From Diploptera punctata (taxonomy: Eukaryota; Arthropoda; Insecta; Blattodea; Blaberidae): DNA of 64,000 nt. The notes below the pieces were generated by a model. That model was not told the DNA's origin and searched no databases. It saw only the letters and a program-made list of their open reading frames with translations. Positions 21,455 through 30,259 of this stretch are shown in pieces (the stretch's first letter is position 1; each line of letters starts with the position of its first letter). The position numbers and the translations under genes were made by a program. The stretch covers positions 620,001-684,000 of the forward strand of contig JASPKZ010004199.1 in assembly GCA_030220185.1 (NCBI GenBank). Reading direction: 5' to 3'.

Positions 21455-21775
21455 GAAATCAAGGGATAAAAGCAGGATACAGACTGCGGAAATGCTGTTT
21501 TTACGTAATGTGAAAGGATGCACAAGAGCGGATAGAATAAGGAATGAAACTATACGAGAAGAATTAACTATATATGAAATTGAAGATAAAATCATCGAAA
21601 ATAATAAGAAATGGACAGAACACTTAATGAGAATGAACAACGAAAGAATACCAAAAAGAACCTTCCTGTATAATCCCAGAGGAACAAGAGATGTTGGCCG
21701 ACCACGTAGAAGATGGACTCCACTTTTAAGTTCGCCGGAACAGGCTGCATAGCCTAAACCTTGTATTAGAAGAAG
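21453..21775 (+). mobile_element. RTE-B 3' fragment, plus strand
   Basis: Open frame from MKSRDKSRIQTAEMLF to GRPRRRWTPLLSSPEQAA (21453-21752), nearly the same sequence as the copy at 18074-18573 minus. Stem-loop at 21742-21755. It ends AGAAGAAG and runs into (ATT)n. Confidence 0.9.
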
Positions 21776-21788
21776 ATTATTATTATTA

Positions 21789-21843
<55 letters not shown>

Positions 21844-21890
21844 CTTATTTATTTATTTATTTACTTATTTATTTATTTATTTATTTATTT
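21776..21890. repeat. (TTA)n then (TTTA)n microsatellite
   Basis: Two simple repeats: TTA next to the RTE-B end and TTTA next to the SINE-C end. Each can be read as the tail of the neighbouring element. Confidence 0.95.
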
Positions 21891-22263
21891 TCGTTCAATG
21901 CCACCACGTTGTCATTTCGACATTCTGGTATTCTCTGCTGGCATGGCGTTATTGTAACCCACTTCTGTGGTTGGGGCGCCTGGAAGGCGGAGTTAAGCTG
22001 CCCCGATGATATATGATAGGTGATAATGTGGTAATGATGCGCCAGGAGAGGCCTTAATCCCAAACTTAATGAATATGTTAATGATGGCCAGATGATGTTC
22101 GGGGACCGTTTGGGCCATAAAGTTTCCTGACATTTGTCTAACAGGTGAGCAAAAACCCCCCAAAAAAAACATCGACTAGGAAACTTGTCTAGACTGGGGA
22201 TCGAACCTGGGTCCGCTGCGTGGGAAAGCAGCATGCTATCTCGAGACCACAGCGGTGGACACA
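21890..22263 (-). mobile_element. SINE-C complete, tail type A
   Basis: Best complete tail-A copy. Sense order: GTCCACCGCTGTGGTCTCGA at 22263, B box, GGTTTTTGCTCACCTG, AGGCCATTAACAT-type centre, CGGGGCAGCTTAACTCCGCC, CCAGAATGTCGAAATGACAA, and an (AATA)n tail into 21800-21890. About 370 bp without tail. Confidence 0.92.
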
Positions 22264-22477
22264 CATATTATTATAAAAACTACATTATTGAAATACGATT
22301 AGAACCGATCAAGATTGACATTCGTGTTCGGGAGTTCAACCTCCAAAGAACCCATTTTGGCATTTCCTTATATTCAATTACCAAGGCAAATTCTGCGTTG
22401 GTGATACTAATTGTGATAGTATTTCACTAAGCTTTTTCAACAACTTATGTAATTAACGTGGCAATTCAAAGCTGACA

Positions 22478-22905
22478 AGGGAACTGTCAACCATTGCATG
22501 CCGAAACCTACCTTGAAATTTCTCCCAGAGGAGCGTTCTGATGTACCAAGGCCCAGTCTAAAAAATACCGTTTTTAACTGCAATGCACAGAAAACGAAGC
22601 TAGAATCCAGCTATGGCAACCCACTTTACGGAGGAGATGAACTCCCTGTATGAGTAAGTTCGGAATGAAGTGAGGCGGGGGGCGGCGCGAACGGAGATAA
22701 TGAGGGTTATCCACTCTATCAATACACAAGTTGTATTACTTCATACACATTAAATCAGATATTTTGAGCTGGATTTTAATGCTTTGCAATTAAAAACGCC
22801 AGATATTTTTTTTGGACACGACCTTGGTATATCACAACGCTTCTCTGGAAGAAATTTCAAGGTAGGTTTCGGTATGCAATGTTTGACAGTTCTCTTGTGA
22901 GTGTG
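22478..22905. repeat. FB1 foldback (long inverted repeat, about 430 bp)
   Basis: The left arm (22478-22625) holds GAACTGTCAACCATTGCATG, CCGAAACCTACCTTGAAATT, CCAGAGGAGCGTT; the right arm (about 22760-22900) is its reverse complement with scattered changes. The loop contains CCACTTTACGGAGGAG. The whole can fold into one hairpin, as a MITE or foldback element would. A half copy lies at 12530-12645. Confidence 0.8.
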
Positions 22906-22934
22906 GAAAAACAATTTTAATCAGAGTCCCGTTA

Positions 22935-23100
22935 TTTCATACCTGAGTTTATTATAAGTCCCGTAAATCTACGGCGTAGAACCCACAGCTTGCTTCCCTC
23001 CTGAAGGAATTCGTAGCAAGCCTATTATTTTACGCTTTGAAAAATTCATCTACTCCCGGTCGGGTATGAATCCGCGAGAGACGTAACCAGAGGGAAGACT
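22935..23100 (-). mobile_element. SINE-D, diverged
   Basis: TAAGTCCCGTAAATCTACGG, AGAACCCACAGC, TTTTACGCTTTGAAAAATTC and GGTCGGGTATGAATCCGCG match the family with several changes. Confidence 0.65.
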
Positions 23101-23523
23101 ATGATAGCATTAGTCCATCTGGATAGACTGCCATAATCACCATTAATTATATTATTAAAATTAAATCAGATAACTTATGTAGACTATTTAACTCATGCCC
23201 CAAATGGGAGTCAATGACCAATCACGTTTCAATGATTTCTGTTTTACAACCAATCAGAGTCGTGTTTCACCAAATATTTATCAGTGTTATAATTACCATA
23301 TTAAAGAAAGCTGCTCCTTACAATATTGCGTTCCTTTGGCAATAAATAGTATGATCTGGTTGCAGTGATAAACAAATGAAGCAGTAGAAGCGTACCTATC
23401 GTTTCTCATTTGTTTTCAAACATCGCCGTTTACATTAAATATATAAATATTTTAAAATAACTATAGTTAAATAATGATTTGTGAGTAAACAGCTTAATTT
23501 TATTCGTTAAATAGTCCTAACAA
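23101..23523. other. No recognised feature
   Basis: Nothing matchable. Confidence 0.4.
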
Positions 23524-23621
23524 ATGCCACTCTTGATTTCCAAATTCTCTAGATAAATTCACTCCTCACTTCGTGAGTCGTGAATTTATCGATAATTTGG
23601 AAATCACTCGTGGCATTACTT
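23524..23621. repeat. Imperfect palindrome
   Basis: TGCCACTCTTGATTTCCAAAT at the left is mirrored by ATTTGGAAATCACTCGTGGCA at the right, with AATTCACTCCTCACTTCG/GTGAGTCGTGAATT in the centre. A hairpin of nearly 100 bp. Confidence 0.75.
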
Positions 23622-23939
23622 ATGAAAACACATTATAAACGCAATAGAATATACTCTGCAAATTCACAGCATACTAGCATAACTAAATATTTTACATGCG
23701 ATTTTATAACCTGAGATACTCAGTTTCTAAATAACAATTAAATATGAACAATTAGATTTAATTTTCAGGACCTCTAATTTATTTAAGATAATGTATCTGT
23801 AATATATAGACTATTATTATCATTATTATTATTATTATTATCGTAAGTATTATTATTGTTATTATCGTATAAAATAATGTTTGTGCATGAAATTTACATT
23901 GCAACATTTAATGTATTTTTAACTCTTTATAGTTAGTAT
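23622..23939. other. No recognised feature; (ATT)n at 23813-23850
   Basis: Only a short ATT repeat and an unassigned AT-rich stretch. Confidence 0.45.
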
Positions 23940-24052
23940 AGTGTATGTCTACATTTGGCAAATATTTATTTGTATTTGTGCTGGTTGAATGGAAGAGAAG
24001 GCCTTATGGCCTTAACTCTGCCAGAATAAATAAAACATTATTATTATATTAT
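23940..24052 (+). repeat. REP4, 3' end of an unknown retroelement
   Basis: GTGCTGGTTGAATGGAAGAG, AGGCCTTATGGCCTTAAC, TCTGCCAGAATAAATAAAAC, then ATT triplets. The same order occurs at 56331-56395 and, diverged, at 10560-10640. The AATAAA and simple-sequence tail suggest a non-LTR element or SINE 3' end. Confidence 0.6.
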
Positions 24053-24167
24053 TATAAAACTGTATATAAATAAATAACTTAAATCTTGAAATTAATAAAA
24101 GGAAACATCTCTGAAAACTAGTAGGCCTATATATAAATTTCATTATCTAGTATAAATAATTGTATTA

Positions 24168-25118
24168 TACTAGCTAATACCCGGTCATTTCTGCTTCCCC
24201 TAAATAAATCATAATGTGTTTTTACCTTTAGTTGAATAAATAAAAGGCCAATAAATTATAAATTTATATCATAATTATTTTTAAATAACCCGTACTGTTT
24301 ACCCGGTGTTGGCCGGAAATTTACGTAGTCCGATGTACTTGGCATAAATGAGCTAAAAGGCTAAATTCGTTATTTTGAGTTATCCGTAAAAGAATACCCG
24401 CTGTGCGCTGCTACGCTTTTCCGGGAATCTTATTCCGATCTTTATTGTGAGTTATCCGTAAAAGATAAACATATGCTGTCTCGGACTTTTTTTTTTTGAG
24501 ATATTCAATCCTGTGTACATTGATTTGGTTTATTTATTATGGTTTAGGCAGAGTAAGCCATTTAAGCGTACAAAACTACTTTTTTTTTTTTTTTTTTTTG
24601 CGTTTTTCACTACAAAGGGTGATTTTTAAGGGTGAAGGGCTTGAGCATTAAAACTCTCTTATAGCACATAACATTTCCGGGAAAATCCTGAACATTTTGC
24701 AAAAATCCCATTACAATCGGATAAACGGTATGGCAGCGCACATTTGTCCGGGAATCGACTTATCTTCTTGGCATCAATGAAAAACAAAAATGGCTATTGT
24801 GAGTTATCTGTAAAACATAAACATATACTATCGCTGACTTTTTGTAGAATTTTGTGAGATATTCAATTCGGTGTACATTAATTTTGTGTATTTGTTATGG
24901 TTTAGGCAGCGTAAGCCATTTAAGCGTCAAAAAAGGGACTTTTTCACGTTTTTAAGGGCGTAGGAGTTGAGTATCGCAACTCTCTTATAGCCTATGTTCA
25001 TCCCGGGAATTTGCTGAATATTTTGAAAAAAACCCATCACAATCGGATGAACGGTATGGCACCGCATAAAATGCGAACAAACAAACATGCATTTTTATAT
25101 ATTAGATAACTGATACCA
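24168..25118 (+). mobile_element. REP1 copy 1 (ends CTAGCTAATACCCGG ... TATATTAGATA)
   Basis: Starts TACTAGCTAATACCCGG and ends GCATTTTTATATATTAGATA. The inside holds two tandem copies of a roughly 320-bp unit (about 24436-24750 and 24770-25085), each with GAGTTATC(C/T)GTAAAA, GGTTTAGGCAG, GTAAGCCATTTAAGCG, AACTCTCTTATAGC and AATCGGAT(A/G)AACGGTATGG. Two other copies (26568, 46893 minus) have the same ends. Class unknown; the short end match TAGCTAATA/TATCTAATA could be a weak TIR. Confidence 0.7.
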
Positions 25119-25454
25119 CATATTAGAAATGTACTTATACTATCAAAATCATTGTAGGCCTAATTATATCACTTCAAGAATAAATACATTTAAAGCAAAC
25201 CAATGTAAAGTGTAAATGAAAAATTATTAGAATATCTTAACATAATTAGTATTTATTTGAGTTGGGTGTAGGGTTCAATTTTACGTATTTTTATGTTAAG
25301 TGCATTATGTAATATGACACACGCATTAACATATTGCACTATTTCTTGCAGTTATGTTTGATTCATGAATATATTATTTTATTTAACGATATTTTTTAAG
25401 AGATGAAGTCTTTAATGCTCTATTCAAATATGGTTGACAAATTTTGCTCGTAGG
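25119..25454. other. No recognised feature
   Basis: AT-rich spacer with one TAGGCCTA (25155). Confidence 0.4.
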
Positions 25455-25635
25455 CCTTTTTTCAGGTTTGAGGTTCTTTTACTAGCCATAATCTAGACAC
25501 GGGACTCTGCGAAGAAAACCGTGCTCAGGATTTTTACGCTCCGAAAAATCCATCGACCCAGACCGGGATTGAACCCGCGACCTTGTAACCAGAAGATATC
25601 ACTTTAAGTACTATTTCACCGGGACCGGCGCGTGA
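25455..25635 (-). mobile_element. SINE-D
   Basis: GTTTGAGGTTCTTTTACTAG, GACACGGGACTCTGCG, GCTCAGGATTTTTACGC, AAAATCCATCGACCCAGACC, GGGATTGAACCCGCGACC. Best-kept copy in the window. Confidence 0.8.
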
Positions 25636-26567
25636 TTTTTTAAAATATTAATATTTAAAAACATGCATTTGGTAGTAAAATTATGCTTCAAATCTTAGAA
25701 TATAAAGGTTAAAGTTAGGGTGATCGGAATGTAATTTTATTTTGCCTACAGTGCATCATGTTACTTGCCAAGAGCAAAGTGGAATTTCTTGGTTTAGAAT
25801 TATTTTAATTTACTTTGACAGCCTTTGATTTTTTTTCTTTAGGCAAAAAAAGCTGATGATTCTTTAAATTGGTAAAAATGCTATTTTGGTGAAGGTTCAC
25901 TGACCTACCCATTGTGTTTTATCGCTCAAACCTTCTATCTCCTGTCAAGGTTGTATTTTATTCTTTTCAAGTTAAAAATCTAAGGAAACCTTTCTTTATA
26001 ATAATAATAGTCACTCCAGTGTTAAAACTAGACGTATGTCCAGAACTTATATAACATTCACTAGAATAAATAAAAAAAAGTGTAGTTGGAATTTTTTTAT
26101 ATTTTATTGACATGTCTTTTTTGACTTGGTAATAGCTATTTGAAAAAAAAAATTGTGCATTATAGTCCAATCAATGTAACTTTTGTCCCTAAGGAACAAC
26201 TTTTTACTTTTCCGCCATTGTCTTTATATCCATATTCAGTAATTTTCTAGCCTGTCAACCGGAAAGCCTATTAGAAACCTTAGAATTATTTCCCTAAATC
26301 AATTACTGTATTGCATGATGTATAAATTTGTTCAAGTTAGGTTAATAATAACAAATAATTTTAGATTATTCGAGAAAGGCCATCGGACGCATATATGGGC
26401 AAATATGAGTAAACGATGTATGGATGTATGGAGAATAGGTTCAATGTGAAAATTCAAGAATGTAAACCCTTAAATTGTCAATACAATATTTTCTCGTGAT
26501 AGTTATTTTAATGTTCCGGACCGCAAGGAAAATAAATCTATGTAAAACTATAAGTTATTATTATACA
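25636..26567. other. No recognised feature
   Basis: The 67-codon minus-strand frame 25967-26170 has no motif. Nothing else found. Confidence 0.45.
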
Positions 26568-26667
26568 TTACTAGCTAATACCCGGCGTGCGCTGCTACAC
26601 CTAAGTAAATGACAATGTGTTTTTGCATTTAGTTGAATAAGTAAAAGGAAAAATAAATATAAATTTA

Positions 26668-26750
<83 letters not shown>

Positions 26751-27256
26751 GATACCCCGTGCTGATTACCCGGCATTGCCCAGGAATCTACGCATCCCGA
26801 TGAACTTGGCAATAAATGAGGTGAAAGATAAAATTCGTATTTTGAGTCATGCATAAAAGAATATCCGCAGTGCGCTGCTATGCTTGCCTGGGAATCTACT
26901 TATCCTGATCTTCTTGGCATCAATGAAAGACAAAAATGGTTATTTAAGTTATCCTTAAAAGATAAACATATGCTGACGCGGACTTTTCTGTAGAGCGTTT
27001 CGAGATGTTCAATTCTGTGTACAATAATTGTGTGTATTTGTTATGGTTTAGGCAGCGTAAGCCGTTTAAGGGTAAAAAAGGGACTTTTTAACGTTTCTCA
27101 CTACAAAGGGTGTTTTAAGGGTGTAGGAGTTGAGTATCTCAACTCTCTTACAGCCTATGTTCATCCCGGGAATCTCCTGAACATTTTGCAAAAACCCCAT
27201 CTCAATCCGATCAACGGTATGGCCGCGCATAAAGTACGAACAAACAATCAAACAAA
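26568..27256 (+). mobile_element. REP1 copy 2, cut at its 3' end by RTE-B
   Basis: Starts ACTAGCTAATACCCGGCG and carries one copy of the internal unit. It holds an (ATT)n tract at 26670-26750. The 3' end stops at CAAACATTCATTTTT and joins the (CTT)n tail of an RTE-B fragment. Confidence 0.7.
26670..26750. repeat. (ATT)27 microsatellite
   Basis: About 80 bp of perfect ATT; the Asn-run frame across it is an artefact. Confidence 0.97.
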
Positions 27257-27670
27257 CATTCATTTTTCTTCTTCTTCTTCTTCTTCTTCTGCTTCTGCTT
27301 CATGAAATTAGGCCTTTTGGCCTGTTTTCACATCAAGTGGGATTTAATGAATCCTCCCATCTAGTTAAATGGGCGTCCAACATTTCTATGTCCTATTGGT
27401 TTGTACTTTAGTAACAGCTGAGGGATTCTATCTGTAGGCATTCTCTTGACATGTTCATACCAGTTGTTTCTCATGTTGTCAATTCTATTTGTTAAATTAA
27501 AAATATTGAAGTCCTTCCTAATATCCTCACTTCTTTTCTTGTCCAAAATTGTCACACCCGCTACTGAACGTAGGAACTTCATTTCTGCAGTTTCTATTTT
27601 CCTTCTGTCTGAACGGTTAAGATTCCAAATTTCACTTGCATATGTTAAGACAGGCACTGCCATTTTTATA
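27257..27670 (-). mobile_element. RTE-B-related 3' fragment
   Basis: Minus strand frame 27361-27663: MAVPVLTYASEIWNLN, AEMKFLRSVAGVTILDKKRS, EHVKRMPTDRIP and GHRNVGRP. Stem-loop AGGCC-TTTT-GGCCT at 27310-27323; (GAA)n tail at 27262-27300. Diverged from the intact copy, so a subfamily. Confidence 0.88.
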
Positions 27671-27823
27671 TAATAGATTGCTTAATTTTATGTAAATTTA
27701 AGTAATTTTTACTCATTTGTTCTTCTATTGATCTAAAAACAATATTAAATAAATGAAATCATTGTATCCAATAGTATACATTTTTAATTTAAGGGTTAAA
27801 AGTATACAAATTTTAAAACATAT

Positions 27824-27905
27824 AGTTGGTGGCTGGGACATGTTCATGGAATGGAAGATCAAAGAATACCGAAATACTTCTTCCTTAATAATCAAGTTAA
27901 ATAAG
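27824..27905 (+). pseudogene. LINE C-terminal scrap
   Basis: One frame reads WLGHVHGMEDQRIPKYFFLN, the pattern (GHV.RM...RIPK) found near the C-terminus of these LINE proteins. Too short to place in a family. Confidence 0.45.
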
Positions 27906-27984
27906 AGAATGACCGAAAAATAAATGGTTATGTAGAGCATGACCTAATAAGATTATAAGAGAATGTAGTAGCATTAAATAGAGT

Positions 27985-28905
27985 TAAATGGTAATTTTCT
28001 ACTAGAGCATGCCATTAAATCTTTAGTGAATGAGCAAGACTTACAACTCAATGCTATTAATAAGCTGTTAGTTTATGCTGATGATGTAGTGCTATTGGCA
28101 GATAGCGAGGAGATATTAAAGGACAACATGCACACACTATTGAGTAACACTAAGAAATTAGGACTGGAAGTAAATATCAATAAAACTGTATATGGTCACA
28201 CGTAGAAATACATTATATAATGGAAATGGACAGCTAATGACAAATGAGGGAAATTTTGAGGAATTGGCTGAATTTAAATACCTAGGAACAATAATCACAA
28301 ATAGGAATGAGATGCACAAAGAAATTAAACATAGACTCAATTCTGGAAATGCGTGCTATTATGCATTGCAGAGACTCTTGATGTCCCAACTCCTTTCAAA
28401 AAATGTTAAACTGAAAATATATAAAACTATTATTCTACCAGTTATATTATATGGGTGCGAAACATGGACTGTTACTTTAAGGGAGGAAAGGAAATTACAA
28501 ATATTTGAGAATAAAGTTCTTAGGAAAATTTTTGGACCAAAGAGAGATGAACAAATAGGTGAATGGAGAAGACTACATAACAATGAACTACATGGTCCTT
28601 ATAGGAAGCCAGATATAATAAGAACAGTTAAGTCTCGTAGACTGCGATGGGCAGGACATGTTGCACGTATGGGGAATGAAAGACTTGCATGGAAGCTTAT
28701 TGTAGGAAAACCAGAGGGAAAACGCCCAGTTTGTAGACCAAGAATGAGGTGGGAGAATAACATTAACTATGATTTGAGGGAAGTAGATTATACAGGGAAT
28801 GATTGGAAAGCATTAGCTCAGGATAGGGATGTATGGAGAGCTTATGTCCGCGCGGCCATGAACCTACGGGTTCGATAGTGGCAGTGAGTAAGTAAGTAAG
28901 GAAGG
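27985..28905 (+). mobile_element. LINE-A, last third of RT to 3' end
   Basis: Starts near LEHAIKSL-type sequence, then LLVYADDVVLLADSEEI (catalytic YADD, about 28070), a frame change near 28186, and an open frame 28192-28878 running from MVTRRNTLYNGNG through YKTIILPVILYGCETW, HVARMGNERLAW and GRPRMRWENN to NLRVR. The 3' end has GAACCTACGGGTTCGATAG and (GTAA)n. The 228-codon frame shows the family's C-terminal region almost undamaged. Confidence 0.92.
28192..28878 (+). pseudogene. LINE-A protein, C-terminal 228 codons
   Basis: This is the post-RT domain of a LINE ORF2 protein: connection region, then the GCETW and GRPRMRW blocks that recur at the end of these proteins. The Met at 28192 is not a natural start; it results from a small deletion just upstream that removed the link with the YADD frame. 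In the copy at 43768 the same domain is linked differently. No independent function is proposed. Confidence 0.85.
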
Positions 28906-29073
28906 AAATTGAAAAGGAGGCAAAGCCCACCATGAATAATAGAGCTAGGAGCTGGGTTAGTAATACTCGAGTGTGTAAAGTATTCTAACTCAACCAAAAG
29001 TTGTGATCTGCATAGTGACTTCTGTAATTCTGGGATTTATTTGACAAAACATATTTTATTTATTAAATTTATT

Positions 29074-29225
29074 ACTAGATGTCCGTTCACCACAGCGGGC
29101 TCGGGTTCCATCCCCGGTCGGGACAAGTTTCCTGGGTGATGGTTTTTGGACAAATATCCGGAAACTTTAAGATCCAAACAATCCCCGAATGTCATCTGGC
29201 CATCATAACCATCATTATAATATTA
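29074..29225 (+). mobile_element. SINE-C head and centre
   Basis: GTCCGTTCACCACAGCGGGC, GGTTCCATCCCCGGTCGGG, AAACTTTAAGATCCAAACAA; truncated after CATCTGGCCATC. Confidence 0.8.
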
Positions 29226-29803
29226 GTTATGTTTAGTGTGAATGTGTGTTTTAATTGTGCGTTTCGTCTTAATGCTGTGTTGTCTCGGAGGAGGCTCTGA
29301 GTTTGAACTGATATCTCATTCGAGGAGGCTCTCCGTGTTCTTGTGATGCCAAAAACGTATTATGTGATTTATAATTAAAATCTCTCTCCCGGCAGGTCGT
29401 GTCACTGCAAGGCCCGGGTGACGTGTGGCACGTAAAAAGTAACTGTGAGGTGAGAGGTTAATTATTAGATGCCCCATTAATTAACACTAACAAAATATAA
29501 GTTTCATGATGCGTTCCGTTGAGGTATTATTCAAAATTAATTTGAGGAAACGGACCTTTCAGGTGAATATTCCATAATTTTATATTTTAACTAACAAAAT
29601 ATTTTTTTGTGGTGTATAGTAAAGGTAAAGGTTCCCCCTTAACAGGAGGGTAACGTCAGAAAGCAGGGGGTGTGGCTGCAAGAATCCAGGATTCTAAGTC
29701 AATTCCTCAAGAAAGAGGTTGTATGGTTAGTCGTATATTCCGATTGCTCGTATATTCCGATTGTCTTCATCCCAAGAAAATTATATGCATTCATTTGTTA
29801 GGA
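29226..29803. other. Mostly unassigned; contains one exon-like block
   Basis: No mobile element recognised. The region is slightly more GC-rich than average and contains the exon-like block described next. Confidence 0.4.
29396..29449 (+). CDS. Candidate 54-nt exon, product unknown
   Basis: Preceded by a pyrimidine-rich TCTCTCTCCCGGCAG and followed by GTGAGAGG, matching splice acceptor and donor patterns. The 54 nt are 18 whole codons (VVSLQGPGDVWHVKSNCE) with no stop and are much more GC-rich than the flanks. I do not recognise the protein. The block could be a real internal exon of a host gene with long introns, a dead exon, or chance. No partner exon in compatible phase was proven. Confidence 0.3.
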
Positions 29804-30122
29804 GTCCCGCGCCGTAGCCGAGTGGTTAAGGCAAGAAGCATTGGCGCAGAGCTACGGGACTTGCGCTGGTTCGAGTCCCCATGGGGAAAGAAATTTTCTC
29901 GTGGAATTTCGGCCAGTATGGGACCGGTGTCCACCCAGAATCGTGAGGCATTTGGGTAACTACAATAAGTAGAGACCCCAGGTTGAGAAGACCAGCTATA
30001 ATGGCTGGGGACCCGACATGTTACCTCTAAATTGGCTACATGATCATCTACCTCTCTGATGTGAGGCCAGCAGACGGATGGTAGGCTAAGGGCCTTCTAG
30101 GACGTCGCGCTTGGAGTTTCAC
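29804..30122 (+). mobile_element. SINE-A, complete, 9-bp TSD
   Basis: TTGTTAGGA flanks the body at 29795-29803 and 30123-30131. Head CCCGCGCCGTAGCCGAGTGG, B box GGTTCGAGTCCCC. Body as in the copy at 1700 with a short internal deletion near 30040; ends GTCGCGCTTGGAGTTTC. Confidence 0.9.
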
Positions 30123-30259
30123 TTGTTAGGAAGTTAAGTGGAACTGTCACATAGATCCTATAGTCTAAAAGGAACAACCAAAGACAGATTTTAGAAAGAA
30201 ACAACAACGTCATCATCATCATCATCACTCCAGGGATTAGGCAATTGCCCGTTCCGACT

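Noticed and set aside
26561..26854. Reading frame with a long Asn run
   Set aside because: It is the (ATT)n microsatellite of REP1 read on the minus strand; no sequence support as a gene.
29672..29959. 95-codon plus-strand frame
   Set aside because: Its second half is the SINE-A head read as protein; similar frames occur in other SINE-A copies.
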